A stretch of DNA of 64,000 nt from Aureibacter tunicatorum. Its GTDB lineage: Bacteria; Bacteroidota; Bacteroidia; Cytophagales; Cyclobacteriaceae. How positions within the stretch are numbered: the stretch's first letter is position 1; every line of letters begins with the position of its first letter. The notes below the pieces were generated by a model. The model was given only the letters and a program-made list of their open reading frames with translations. It was not told the DNA's origin and did not search any database. Made by a program: the position numbers and the translations under genes. This document shows, piece after piece, positions 51,869 through 60,694 of this stretch. The stretch is from contig NZ_AP025305.1 of the NCBI RefSeq assembly GCF_036492635.1, forward strand, positions 4,234,000 to 4,297,999. Direction: 5' to 3'.

Positions 51869-52267
51869 CTATTTAACTTCCTCTAGCCAAGCGAAAGCTT
51901 CATCTTCAGACGGGAAAAATCTCAATTTCAAATCTTCCTCAGTCATGTTTCTTTCCATGTTCTTTACAGCAAAAGTGGCAAAAGCATCCTTGCCTATCAC
52001 AGTAGCCGCGTAATACTCACCACCTCCAGCTTCTAGCAAAGCAGGCATGATCACTTCAGCAATCCACATCTGAGTTTCCACAGGAGCAACTCCCATCAAT
52101 GAAGGGTTGGCCATATGCTTTTGAAACTTCTTTTCCTTTACTACTTCAAGTAGAGCAAGCATCGCTTCCCTATCTTCTTTATCCGGGCAATATTTTTTAT
52201 ATCGAATAACACCGTAATCATTCTCATACCCTACTTCAACAAATTCATTTTCATGTGTGATCGTCAT
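51869..52267 (-). CDS. Small cytosolic protein, STAS/SpoIIAA-like (tentative)
   Basis: A 132-residue soluble protein without signal or membrane segments. The fold pattern (beta-turn-beta, then helices, ending FFPSEDEAFAWLEEVK) resembles STAS/SpoIIAA-like proteins, in which a late strand is followed by an 'S-x-x-E-A-x-x-W-L' helix. No phosphorylatable STAS Ser/Thr is obvious, so the call is weak. It is encoded 12 bp downstream of the EamA gene on the same strand. Confidence 0.5.
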   Translation of the reverse strand: MTITHENEFVEVGYENDYGVIRYKKYCPDKEDREAMLALLEVVKEKKFQKHMANPSLMGVAPVETQMWIAEVIMPALLEAGGGEYYAATVIGKDAFATFAVKNMERNMTEEDLKLRFFPSEDEAFAWLEEVK

Positions 52268-52279
52268 AATTTCTCTTGT

Positions 52280-53191
52280 TTATCGTTCCTCTAAAGTTTC
52301 CTGTTCTATTTTTTTCTCTTCAAGAGTCTTGTTTGATTTTAATTTTGGCAATATGCTTATAATATTAGCTACTATAATCAGCAAAGCACCCCCTACTTTC
52401 TCCAGAGTCATTTCCTCTCCCAAAAACATATAGCTTATTCCCATAGCCAGTGGCAAAGTCAAATAATATATAATACTCGAAACAGTAGTTGGCAATTCCG
52501 TAGTCGCTTTAACCCATAATGTGTGGGCTATAAATGTGCAAACTACTGAAAGAGCGACCAACCCCATCCAATCAGACTTGGTCAATGATTCCCATTCTGT
52601 CAAAGGAAGCGTAAAAAGGAACAAAACAAGCGCAAAACCATATTGTCCAAAAGCTCTGACAGAACCCGATATTTCTGAATTTCTTTGTTGTAGAATAGGA
52701 AGTCCAGCGAAAAAAACAGCGCTTATAATCGCAACCAACAAACCTAAAGTCTGATTATTTTCCAAGCTGAATTCAGGCGTCACCATCAAGCTTCCGCATA
52801 TCACAAGGGCAACAGCCAAGAAGTCATTCCATTGTGGTTTTCTCAACTTCATGATCCAACCCAACAATATCAAATGTATGCCAAAAGTGCATAAGCCTAA
52901 AAAAGCAATGGAAGCAGATCCAATCTTGATGCTTATGAAATAAGTTACCCAATGCGCTCCAAACAAAAAACCCATTAAAGCCAAGCTTTTCACTTGCTTG
53001 AAACTTAAAGCCTTTATTTCCTTAAATGATGCTAAAAAAATCCCCGTCAACACCATCGTTATGCAAAGTCGAACTATACCTATCGTATAAGGATTTGCCG
53101 ACACTGACTTGATGAGCACAGGCGTGAAACCAAAGGACACTAAAGCCAACAAAGTTTCCACTACCAATCTTAAACTAATCTTCTTCTCCAT
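52280..53191 (-). CDS. EamA/DMT-family transporter (second copy)
   Basis: A ten-helix EamA transporter (303 residues) with two repeats; FGFTPVLIKSVSANPYTIGIVRL, GAHWVTYFISIKIGSASIAFL and the second-half TTELPTTVSSIIYYLTLPLAM are typical. It is distantly similar in layout to the transporter at 50937-51854, but the two converge across the STAS-like gene and are not recent copies. Substrate unknown. Confidence 0.85.
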   Translation of the reverse strand: MEKKISLRLVVETLLALVSFGFTPVLIKSVSANPYTIGIVRLCITMVLTGIFLASFKEIKALSFKQVKSLALMGFLFGAHWVTYFISIKIGSASIAFLGLCTFGIHLILLGWIMKLRKPQWNDFLAVALVICGSLMVTPEFSLENNQTLGLLVAIISAVFFAGLPILQQRNSEISGSVRAFGQYGFALVLFLFTLPLTEWESLTKSDWMGLVALSVVCTFIAHTLWVKATTELPTTVSSIIYYLTLPLAMGISYMFLGEEMTLEKVGGALLIIVANIISILPKLKSNKTLEEKKIEQETLEER

Positions 53192-53265
53192 GTTTTCAAT
53201 GTTGCCAATAGGCGTTTAATTAGATTCACTCTCGGCTATCAAATTAAAAACATTTTCTATAAAAA

Positions 53266-53296
53266 TAAAAAAGGAGACCATCAGATCTCCTTTTTA
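53266..53296 (-). terminator. Terminator of lpd
   Basis: The stem AAAAGGAGA / TCTCCTTTT is followed on the minus strand by a T-run, about 20 bp past the stop codon. Confidence 0.8.
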
Positions 53297-53315
53297 ATAA
53301 TGATTTTATAAAGTA

Positions 53316-54710
53316 TTATAAATGAATCGCCTCATCATAAGCATCCTCAGTAGCATCCTTAAATGCTTCAGACATCGTAGGGTGTGGGTGGACGGCTGTT
53401 AAAATCTCATGAGCTGTAGTTTCCAGTTTCCTTGCTACAACAGCTTCAGTGATCATCTCAGTAACGTTATTGCCAATCATATGAGCCCCTAAAAGCTCCC
53501 CATATTTAGCATCATAAATCACCTTAACAAAACCTTCCTTAGCACCAGCCGCGCTAGCTTTTCCTGACGCTGAGAATGGAAATTTACCAACTTTAATATC
53601 ATATCCGGCTTCTCTTGCCGCTTTTTCTGTATATCCAACAGAAGAGATTTCAGGAGTGCAATAAGTACATCCAGGAATGTTATTATAATCGATTTTCTCA
53701 GGGCTCTTGCCAGCGATCTTCTCAACACAGATAATCGCCTCAGCGGAAGCAACGTGCGCTAAAGCAGGACCATGAACAATATCACCAATAGCATAAACTC
53801 CAGGGATATTAGTCTTGTAATAATCGTCTACGATCACCTTGCCTCTGTCAGTCATCACACCTACGTCCTCAAGACCGATACCTTCGATATTAGTAGAAAT
53901 ACCTACCGCTGAAAGAACCACATCAGCTTCGATTACTTTCTCACCTTTTTTCGTATTTACAGTAACCTGACACTTTTCTCCAGAAGTATCCACATTAGTA
54001 ACTTCAGAGTTGGTCATGATCTTAATACCGCTTTTCTTATACGATCTTTCCAATGCTTTAGAAATCTCTTCATCCTCTACAGGAACGATATTCGGCAAGT
54101 ACTCTACGATAGTCACCTTAGTTCCCAACGAGTTGTACACATAAGCGAATTCAACACCGATAGCACCCGAGCCAACTACAACCATAGATTCAGGTTGCTT
54201 CTCAAGGCTCATTGCTTTTCTATACTCGATAATCTTCTTACCATCAATTGGCAAATTAGGAAGTTCTCTAGCTCTTCCTCCTGTCGCCAATATGATATGA
54301 TCAGCAGAGTATTCAGTCTTAGCTCCGTCTTCAGCAGAAACTTCTACAACTTTCCCCGGCTTGATCTTTCCAAAACCGTTGATAACGTCGATTTTATTCT
54401 TCTTCAACAAAAACTGGATCCCCTTGCTCATGCCACCAGCCACTTCACGGCTTCTTTTAATGATCGCATCAAAATCATGCTTCGACTCAGACACAGTGAT
54501 ACCGTAATCTTCAGCGTGCTTGATGTATTCATATACTTGCGCGCTTTTCAACAAAGCTTTTGTCGGAATACATCCCCAGTTAAGGCAAATTCCACCCAAT
54601 TCGGATTTTTCAACAATAGCCGTTTTCAAGCCCAATTGCGAAGCTCTAATTGCAGCTACATATCCGCCCGGGCCACTGCCGACTACTATCAAATCATATT
54701 TTGCAGACAT
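53316..54710 (-). CDS. lpdA: Dihydrolipoyl dehydrogenase
   Basis: The E3 flavoenzyme of pyruvate/2-oxoglutarate dehydrogenase and related complexes re-oxidises dihydrolipoamide with NAD+. The FAD GSGPGGYVAA motif (12-21), the redox pair in GGICLNWGCIPTKALL, the NAD site VVGSGAIGVEFAYVYNSLG and the C-terminal catalytic HPHPTMSEAF are all present. 464 residues is normal. It stands alone, so the E1/E2 partners are elsewhere. Confidence 0.96.
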   Translation of the reverse strand: MSAKYDLIVVGSGPGGYVAAIRASQLGLKTAIVEKSELGGICLNWGCIPTKALLKSAQVYEYIKHAEDYGITVSESKHDFDAIIKRSREVAGGMSKGIQFLLKKNKIDVINGFGKIKPGKVVEVSAEDGAKTEYSADHIILATGGRARELPNLPIDGKKIIEYRKAMSLEKQPESMVVVGSGAIGVEFAYVYNSLGTKVTIVEYLPNIVPVEDEEISKALERSYKKSGIKIMTNSEVTNVDTSGEKCQVTVNTKKGEKVIEADVVLSAVGISTNIEGIGLEDVGVMTDRGKVIVDDYYKTNIPGVYAIGDIVHGPALAHVASAEAIICVEKIAGKSPEKIDYNNIPGCTYCTPEISSVGYTEKAAREAGYDIKVGKFPFSASGKASAAGAKEGFVKVIYDAKYGELLGAHMIGNNVTEMITEAVVARKLETTAHEILTAVHPHPTMSEAFKDATEDAYDEAIHL

Positions 54711-55246
54711 AATAATTTCTTTTTTCTTGAGTATTTGTCGCTAATTTAAAAGATTTTCTCATGATAAAAAAAGTAAATTCCCACCTTAATGTTACTTCAT
54801 TAAAAGTTAATTTTTCTCAGATATTCAATAAGCAAAAGGCAATAATTTAGTTATAAAGTTAATAAACAAGCCATACTCATTCTTCAAAACTCACCTAATA
54901 ATGATAAATATCACATCAAAAAAGAATCTTGAGACATAAATGAATTTGAAAAAAAATCTATAGAATTATTTCTTATTCTTTATTTATCAAAATATCACAT
55001 CACAATAATAACAAACTAGCAAGCCTAGGCATGCTTCTAATACAAAATATTTCTCTAAATTTGCGTAAAAGCCCTCGCGCTCAAGCATATCGCATTGGCA
55101 TGGAAAATGTTAAGCAAAATTTGAATTTGCAGCATAGACATAGCTATCCATGTCAATCATATAATATGCTTCCGACTCAACATTCGAGCAATAAAGCTAA
55201 GGCTTGATTTCATTTTAAATTTTTTACCAAAACTTTAAAAACCCCT
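54711..55246. other. 536-bp intergenic region between lpdA and the dipeptidase gene
   Basis: AT-rich and without a supportable ORF. TAAATTTG at 55056-55063 matches the Bacteroidota -7 box and would give a ~175-nt leader for the dipeptidase gene. That leader is less AT-rich than its surroundings and can form short hairpins (for example GACAT/ATGTC near 55139), but I recognise no riboswitch or known sRNA. Confidence 0.5.
55056..55063 (+). promoter_or_regulatory. Candidate -7 box of the dipeptidase gene
   Basis: TAAATTTG fits TAnnTTTG; no clear -33 TTG at the right distance. If used, the 5' leader is about 175 nt. Confidence 0.4.
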
Positions 55247-56629
55247 ATGAGCGATTCGCATTCAGAAATAAAATCATTCATCGAAGAGAACAAAGATAGA
55301 TTTCTTAACGAATTATTCGACCTTCTAAGAATTCCTTCTGTAAGTGCTGACAGCAAGTTCAAGACCAATGTGGAAGAAGCAGCGGAATTCGTTAAAGAAA
55401 AATTAATCGCAGCTGGCGCTGACCATGCGGAAATCTGTCCCACAGCTGGACACCCAATCGTTTATGGTGAAAAAAATATAGATCCTTCGCTACCAACAGT
55501 ATTGGTATATGGACACTATGATGTGCAACCAGCGGATCCATACGAATTATGGAACTCTCCTCCATTCGAGCCTGTAATCAAAGACGGCAAGATATACGCT
55601 AGGGGCGCTTCGGACGACAAAGGGCAAATGTACATGCATATCAAAGCTCTTGAATCAATGAATAGCTTTGGAGACATTCCTTGCAACTTGAAATTCATGA
55701 TTGAAGGAGAAGAGGAAATCGGTTCTGAAAACCTTGGAGTTTTCGTCAAAGAAAACGTTGAGAAATTAAAAGCCGATATTGTGTTGATCTCTGACACAGG
55801 CATCATTTCCAATGACGCGCCTTCCATCTGCACAGGCCTTAGAGGGCTTAGTTATGTGGAAGTAGAGGTAACAGGACCTAATAGAGACCTCCATTCAGGA
55901 ATGTACGGTGGAGCTGTTGGCAATCCTATCAATATACTTTGCGACATGATAGCTTCTCTTCATGACGAAAATAAGCAAATTACAATTCCTGGATTCTACG
56001 ATAATGTAGAAGAACTTAGCCAAGAGCAAAGATACGAATTGAACAAAGCTCCATTCGACTTGGAGGATTATAAAAATGAGCTGGACTTAGGCGATGTGGC
56101 TGGAGAGAAAGGCTATACGACATTAGAAAGAATAGGTATCAGACCTACTCTAGATGTCAATGGCATATGGGGAGGTTATACTGGAGAAGGCGCTAAAACA
56201 GTATTGCCTTCAAAAGCTTACGCTAAGATCTCCATGAGGTTGGTTCCTAATCAGACGAGCGAAGAAATCACTCAACTATTCACTAAGCATTTTGAGTCTA
56301 TAGCGCCAGCAAGTGTAAAGGTCAAAGTAACTCCTCACCATGGAGGAGAAGGTGTAGTAGTGCCTACAGATTCAATCGGCTATAAAGCTGCCAGCAAAGC
56401 ATTTGAAGACGCATGGGGCAAAAGCCCTATTCCAACAAGAGATGGCGGAAGCATCCCAATCGTGGCTATGTTCCAAAAAATCCTAGGTCTGGACTCAATC
56501 CTGCTAGGATTCGGACTTGACGAAGATGCGATTCACTCACCAAACGAAAGTTACGGAATTGAGAACTATGTGAAAGGAATTGAAACCATCACAAGGTTCC
56601 ACCATAGATTCGCTGAATTGAACAAATAA
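55247..56629 (+). CDS. M20 family dipeptidase/metallopeptidase
   Basis: A cytosolic di-zinc peptidase of the M20 (ArgE/DapE/CNDP) family. Metal ligands and catalytic residues are visible in VYGHYDVQPAD (His, Asp), ARGASDDKGQ (Asp), GEEEIGSEN (Glu-Glu) and the final DEDAIHSPNES (His). The dimerisation (lid) domain lies at about 190-340. 460 residues and the opening IKSFIEENKDRFLNELFDLLRIPSVSAD are characteristic of the dipeptidase subgroup. It probably degrades dipeptides. Monocistronic. Confidence 0.92.
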   Translation: MSDSHSEIKSFIEENKDRFLNELFDLLRIPSVSADSKFKTNVEEAAEFVKEKLIAAGADHAEICPTAGHPIVYGEKNIDPSLPTVLVYGHYDVQPADPYELWNSPPFEPVIKDGKIYARGASDDKGQMYMHIKALESMNSFGDIPCNLKFMIEGEEEIGSENLGVFVKENVEKLKADIVLISDTGIISNDAPSICTGLRGLSYVEVEVTGPNRDLHSGMYGGAVGNPINILCDMIASLHDENKQITIPGFYDNVEELSQEQRYELNKAPFDLEDYKNELDLGDVAGEKGYTTLERIGIRPTLDVNGIWGGYTGEGAKTVLPSKAYAKISMRLVPNQTSEEITQLFTKHFESIAPASVKVKVTPHHGGEGVVVPTDSIGYKAASKAFEDAWGKSPIPTRDGGSIPIVAMFQKILGLDSILLGFGLDEDAIHSPNESYGIENYVKGIETITRFHHRFAELNK

Positions 56630-56634
56630 TATTT

Positions 56635-56660
56635 AAACGGGCTTTAAAAGCCCGTTTTTT
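56635..56660 (+). terminator. Terminator of the dipeptidase gene
   Basis: A perfect 9-bp stem AAACGGGCT / AGCCCGTTT followed by a T-run. Confidence 0.88.
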
Positions 56661-56710
56661 GATATCTGCCTTTTTTTATTTAAAGTCACCTACTTTTTAA
56701 TAAATACCCA

Positions 56711-56739
56711 TTGACTCATTAAGCTATCTTTTTATTTTG
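56711..56739 (+). promoter_or_regulatory. Candidate promoter of ispE
   Basis: TTG at 56711-56713 and TTATTTTG at 56732-56739 (18-bp spacer) fit TTG/TAnnTTTG with one mismatch, 20 bp before the ispE ATG. Confidence 0.4.
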
Positions 56740-56758
56740 CGAAGACAAAATCCAGCAT

Positions 56759-57568
56759 ATGATAGTATATCCTAATTCCAAAATCAATATTGGCCTATTC
56801 ATCACTCGAAAGCGAGAAGACAATTTTCATGATATTGAATCGTGCTTTTACCCAATAGAATGGAAAGAAGCTTTGGAAATTACGCTAAGCGATAAAGTCG
56901 GCTTTAGTTCTTCCGGCATAGACATACCAGGAAACCCTGATAATAACCTTTGCCTGAAAGCTTACGAGCTCTTAGCTCAAAACTACGATATTCCCGAAGT
57001 TCATATTCATTTGGAAAAAATGGTCCCAATAGGAGCAGGACTTGGCGGCGGCAGCGCTGACGCAGCGTACACACTAAAAGCGCTCAATGAATTATTCAAG
57101 CTTGAAATCGAAAATTCAGCCTTGAAAAAATTCGCCTCCGAGATAGGGAGCGACTGCCCCTTCTTCATAGACAACCAACCTGCGATTGCCTCAGGAACGG
57201 GTACGACACTAGACACCTTTGAATTAAGCTTATCCGGCAAGTGGATCATGCTTATCAACCCTGGTCTTCATATTGGCACAGCAGAAGCTTACTCCAATGT
57301 TTCTCCTAAAAACATTGACTTCAACTTGAAAGAAATCCTGCTTTCAACTCCCATTGAGCAATGGAAAGATATTATTCAAAATGATTTTGAAGCATCTGTA
57401 TTTCCTAAGTATCCCGAGCTTCAAAAATTGAAGTCGCTTTTATATGAGAAAGGAGCCATATACGCTTCAATGACAGGCTCTGGATCAACTATTTATGGAA
57501 TTTTCAATAAAAAGCCTCAAAACATACACCTAGACAAGGGAAATGTCTGGACAGGAATGCTGAAATAA
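56759..57568 (+). CDS. ispE: 4-diphosphocytidyl-2-C-methyl-D-erythritol kinase IspE
   Basis: This GHMP kinase phosphorylates CDP-ME in the MEP isoprenoid pathway. The substrate-site start YPNSKINIGLFITRKREDNFHDI, the ATP-binding PIGAGLGGGSADAA (about residue 90) and the C-terminal MTGSGSTIYGIF are diagnostic. 269 residues is normal. Monocistronic, converging on the RNase gene. Confidence 0.95.
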   Translation: MIVYPNSKINIGLFITRKREDNFHDIESCFYPIEWKEALEITLSDKVGFSSSGIDIPGNPDNNLCLKAYELLAQNYDIPEVHIHLEKMVPIGAGLGGGSADAAYTLKALNELFKLEIENSALKKFASEIGSDCPFFIDNQPAIASGTGTTLDTFELSLSGKWIMLINPGLHIGTAEAYSNVSPKNIDFNLKEILLSTPIEQWKDIIQNDFEASVFPKYPELQKLKSLLYEKGAIYASMTGSGSTIYGIFNKKPQNIHLDKGNVWTGMLK

Positions 57569-57595
57569 AAAAAGGCCGCATACGCAGCCTTTTTT
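57569..57595. terminator. Bidirectional terminator between ispE and the RNase E/G gene
   Basis: The stem AAAGGC(C)GC / GC(A)GCCTTT is flanked by A- and T-runs and serves both converging genes. Confidence 0.75.
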
Positions 57596-57606
57596 CTAAT
57601 GCTTTT

Positions 57607-59157
57607 TTAAATCTCGATTACATCTCCCTGGCTATTTTTAAATACATAATCCGTTATTGCCAGTGATGTATCCAGTTCTAATTTTACCCATTTCCAGTAT
57701 TTGAAATACCATCGAACACGCCTGGAAATAATTCCCTTTGTATAAAATGCAAACAAAAAGGGATGAAGTGAAATTGTTAATCCTGACTCATTTTGCTTTG
57801 TCAAGATATACTCTAAATCACGTTCGATGTGGTCGGTGACCAATATTGTCGCGGTTACTTTGCCAGTACCCCCACACGTAGGACATTTCTCACGTGTTGT
57901 AATATTCATTTCCGGCCTTACTCTTTGTCGAGTAATTTGCATCAAGCCAAATTTAGTCAACGGCAATATCGTAAACTTTGACCTGTCGCCCTTCATTTCC
58001 TCCTTCATCTTTTCGAAGATAAGGCGTTTGTTTTCGGGGGATTTCATATCTATGAAATCTATGATGATAATTCCCCCCATATCTCTCAGCCTTAGCTGAC
58101 GGGCGATTTCTTTAGCCGATTCCAAGTTTACTTTCACGGCGGTAGTCTCTTGATCCGACTCAGCATTGGATTTATTACCGCTGTTGACATCTATGACGTG
58201 GCAAGCTTCAGTATGCTCCACAATCAAATACCCTCCGTTAGGCAAACTCACTGATTGACCAAACAAGGATTTCACTTGTTTTTCAATCCCAAAATTCTCA
58301 AACAACTTCACTTTCCCAGTATAGTGCTTGACAATCTTTTCTTTTTCCGGTTCAATTGTGCTTATGTAAGATTTGATATCTTCATAGATATCCTTATCAT
58401 CAGCATAAATAGCATCAAAAGATTCGGAAAGAAGGTCTCTAAGCATTGAAGAGGCTCTATTTAGCTCTCCAATCACCAAATCCCTTGACTTAGCGCCGCT
58501 TAGCGCTTTTACTCCATTTTTCCATTTGCTTACAAGATCTCTAAGATCGCGATCCAGCTCAGCCACATCTTTGCCTTCGGCGACTGTCCTGATGATAACT
58601 CCAAAGCCTTCAGGCTTAATAGAAGTAATCAATCTAACTAGCCTTTTTCGCTCTTCCTTGCTAGTAACTCTTTTCGAAATATTTACACTATTCGAAAAAG
58701 GCACCAACACAATATATCTGCCAGCAATGGATAATTCACAAGATAATCTTGGCCCTTTGGTTGATATAGGCTCCTTTACGACTTGGACAAGAATCTGCTG
58801 GTTTTTACTCAGCACTTGATTTATCTTTCCATGCTTGTCTATGTCGGGCTCCATCTTGAAATTAGCAAGTTTATAGGAAGAGTTCTTCCTATTCTGCGTC
58901 ATTTTCAAGTATTTGTTCAATGAGCTCACTTGAGGCCCCAAATCAAGATAATGCAGAAATGCGTCTTTTTCATAGCCTATGTCTATGAAAGCGGCATTCA
59001 ATCCCGGAACGATCTTGCGTACAGTCCCTAGGTAGATATCACCTACATTAAACTTATTTCCTCCAGCTTCCTGATTGAACTCGACAAGCTTCTTGTCCTG
59101 CAACAGGGCCATACGACTATCATTTTTGTCTCCAGCAATAAATAATTCACTACTCAC
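57607..59157 (-). CDS. rng: Ribonuclease E/G family endoribonuclease
   Basis: This enzyme cuts single-stranded AU-rich RNA and takes part in rRNA maturation and mRNA decay. The 516 residues hold an S1 domain (about 35-125), a 5' sensor/RNase H-like part, the catalytic acids in IIIIDFIDMKSPENK and the zinc-link CPTCGGTGK. This size is RNase G-like (no long RNase E tail). The start codon is GTG at 59157, followed by SSELFIAGD, as in relatives. It lies downstream of the 29-residue basic protein gene and a strong hairpin. Confidence 0.94.
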   Translation of the reverse strand: MSSELFIAGDKNDSRMALLQDKKLVEFNQEAGGNKFNVGDIYLGTVRKIVPGLNAAFIDIGYEKDAFLHYLDLGPQVSSLNKYLKMTQNRKNSSYKLANFKMEPDIDKHGKINQVLSKNQQILVQVVKEPISTKGPRLSCELSIAGRYIVLVPFSNSVNISKRVTSKEERKRLVRLITSIKPEGFGVIIRTVAEGKDVAELDRDLRDLVSKWKNGVKALSGAKSRDLVIGELNRASSMLRDLLSESFDAIYADDKDIYEDIKSYISTIEPEKEKIVKHYTGKVKLFENFGIEKQVKSLFGQSVSLPNGGYLIVEHTEACHVIDVNSGNKSNAESDQETTAVKVNLESAKEIARQLRLRDMGGIIIIDFIDMKSPENKRLIFEKMKEEMKGDRSKFTILPLTKFGLMQITRQRVRPEMNITTREKCPTCGGTGKVTATILVTDHIERDLEYILTKQNESGLTISLHPFLFAFYTKGIISRRVRWYFKYWKWVKLELDTSLAITDYVFKNSQGDVIEI

Positions 59158-59203
59158 TGCTTTTCTAGAATTTAAATGACATGTATGGTTAAATAATACA
59201 AAC

Positions 59204-59233
59204 AGGCTGGGCGTGATCCCTCACACCCAGCCT
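59204..59233 (-). other. 13-bp hairpin with GGGA tetraloop upstream of the RNase E/G gene
   Basis: The minus strand reads AGGCTGGGTGTGA-GGGA-TCACGCCCAGCCT (one G-U pair). It lacks a long T-run (GTTTGTATT follows), so it may act as an attenuator or an RNA-stability element rather than a full terminator. Confidence 0.6.
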
Positions 59234-59244
59234 AAACAAGACTT

Positions 59245-59334
59245 TTATTTTTTCTTATGTCTGTTTTTTCTTAAACGCTTCTTTCTTTTATGCGTTGCAA
59301 TCTTATGTCTTTTCCTTTTTTTACCACAAGGCAT
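59245..59334 (-). CDS. 29-aa very basic small protein (AURKAIP1/COX24-like, probable ribosomal component)
   Basis: This very short frame encodes MPCGKKRKRHKIATHKRKKR followed by LRKNRHKKK. Of 29 residues, 18 are Lys, Arg or His. Nearly identical 29-30-residue proteins occur throughout Bacteroidota and are often missed by gene callers; they carry the AURKAIP1/COX24 type motif of tiny ribosome-associated proteins. Membership of the ribosome is inference from composition and family. The gene lies between the TPR protein gene and the hairpin ahead of the RNase E/G gene. Confidence 0.85.
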   Translation of the reverse strand: MPCGKKRKRHKIATHKRKKRLRKNRHKKK

Positions 59335-59368
59335 AACTCTTCGATTTTTTGGTTAGAAATATTTTTTA

Positions 59369-60217
59369 CTATAATTGTTTCAAGTAATTATCCACTGTGG
59401 AGTGAACCACCGGATCATCACTCATGTTTTTTACTTGATTAAATTCAGCCTTAGCACTCTCTTTCTTGCCCAATTCCGCATAACATACCGCCAAATAATA
59501 TCTAGCCTGCAAATTTTGCGGATCGATCTTCAATAAAGCTTGGAATCGCTCCACTCCTTTATCATACTGAAAGGACTGGATAGACATCATTCCCAAGTTG
59601 TAAAGAGCTTCTTCATGCTCAGGCTCCTGCTTTAACACATCCTTCAACATTCGGGCCGCCTTCATTGGCTGTCCCGTTGGCAGATATGTCATAGCAAGCC
59701 TAGTCTTTACTCCAAGAGAATCAGGCCACTCTTCCATTACTTTCTCATAATAGGTCTGCGCTTTCGAGCCGTAGTCTTTAGCCTGTTCCGCTGACATCGC
59801 AACACTGAAGACTTCGTAATAAGCGTCAGCCACTACTCGCAAGTTTTCCGCATTAGGGTTTTCCGGAATGGCAAGTTCAGCATACTTCACCGCACTATCC
59901 AATCTCCCAACGCTTGCGTATAGAGTTCGCAAAGAATCCGCAAATATACTCTTTTCTTCCGGACTTTGCGAATTATTAAAAGAAAAAGTCATCTTTTCTA
60001 GCTTTTCCTTTTTCTCCTCCGTCATCAATGACATATGAGAAGCCATCTCTCCATCATGATCACTGTGATCGTGACCATCGTCAGCACTATGCTCCTCAAC
60101 TTGGCTAACGCCGTTTTCAGTTCCATTTTCGTCTTCGACGACATACTTGGGCAAAGTGTACAATGCACCTGACAAGCCCAAGGCCACTACCAATAAAATG
60201 ATGCGAGATTTATTCAT
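59369..60217 (-). CDS. TPR protein with N-terminal membrane anchor and His/Asp-rich segment
   Basis: An N-terminal hydrophobic segment (about 5-24) works as signal or anchor, so the protein faces the periplasm. A His/Asp-rich linker (HSADDGHDHSDHDGE, about 43-58) may bind metal ions. TPR repeats fill about 90-280 (for example ALYNLGMMSIQSFQYDKGVERF and ARYYLAVCYAELGKKESAK). Partner unknown; TPRs imply protein-protein contacts. It is encoded between the HU gene and the 29-aa gene on the same strand. Confidence 0.85.
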   Translation of the reverse strand: MNKSRIILLVVALGLSGALYTLPKYVVEDENGTENGVSQVEEHSADDGHDHSDHDGEMASHMSLMTEEKKEKLEKMTFSFNNSQSPEEKSIFADSLRTLYASVGRLDSAVKYAELAIPENPNAENLRVVADAYYEVFSVAMSAEQAKDYGSKAQTYYEKVMEEWPDSLGVKTRLAMTYLPTGQPMKAARMLKDVLKQEPEHEEALYNLGMMSIQSFQYDKGVERFQALLKIDPQNLQARYYLAVCYAELGKKESAKAEFNQVKNMSDDPVVHSTVDNYLKQL

Positions 60218-60270
60218 AAAAGATCGAGATTTAGCGGAATTGATTCAAGATAGCAATCCCCTTGTTAGGT

Positions 60271-60564
60271 TTACGCAGTGACAGTGACACTTTGCTTGAT
60301 CTTATCAACAAAAACTTTTGACGGCTTGAAGCTCGGCACATAGTGCTCGTCTATTACTATAGCCGTGTTTTTGGAAATGTTACGAGCAACTTTTTGAGCG
60401 CGCTTCTTATTCACGAAACTTCCAAAGCCTCTCACATAGATGTTTCTACCGTCAGCCATTGAATTTTTCACAACTTGGAAAAAAGCCTCAACAGTCTCTT
60501 GCACATCCGCCTTGTCGATACCTGTTTGCTCTGCAATTTCTGCAATAACTTCTGCCTTTGTCAC
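60271..60564 (-). CDS. HU-family DNA-binding protein
   Basis: A nucleoid protein that bends DNA as a dimer. The GTG at 60564 followed by TKAEVIAEIAEQTGI gives the normal 97-residue form. The frame is open further upstream, but the extra residues are atypical. The DNA-binding arm NIYVRGFGSFVNKKRAQKVA and the tail PSFKPSKVFVDKIKQ are family hallmarks. It is divergent from mutY. Confidence 0.94.
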   Translation of the reverse strand: MTKAEVIAEIAEQTGIDKADVQETVEAFFQVVKNSMADGRNIYVRGFGSFVNKKRAQKVARNISKNTAIVIDEHYVPSFKPSKVFVDKIKQSVTVTA

Positions 60565-60606
60565 GTTAATTTTTTTTAGGTTTATAATTCTTAATAATCT
60601 AGTAAC

Positions 60607-60636
60607 CAACTATTTTTAAGCTCACAAAAATAGTTG
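60607..60636. promoter_or_regulatory. HU promoter -7 box inside an 11-bp inverted repeat
   Basis: On the minus strand TATTTTTG (60625-60632) matches TAnnTTTG, about 60 bp before the HU GTG. It is part of a perfect inverted repeat CAACTATTTTT (60607-60617) / AAAAATAGTTG (60626-60636) with an 8-base spacer, so an operator or leader hairpin overlaps the promoter. Confidence 0.5.
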
Positions 60637-60694
60637 ACCGTTTTAAAATTTAAAACTGTTAGCCCAAAAATAACTTTAAACACCCTCATATAAA

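Noticed and set aside
60565-60609. Longer start of the HU gene at 60609
   Set aside because: Adds 15 residues not seen in HU proteins; GTG 60564 gives MTKAEV, the normal start.
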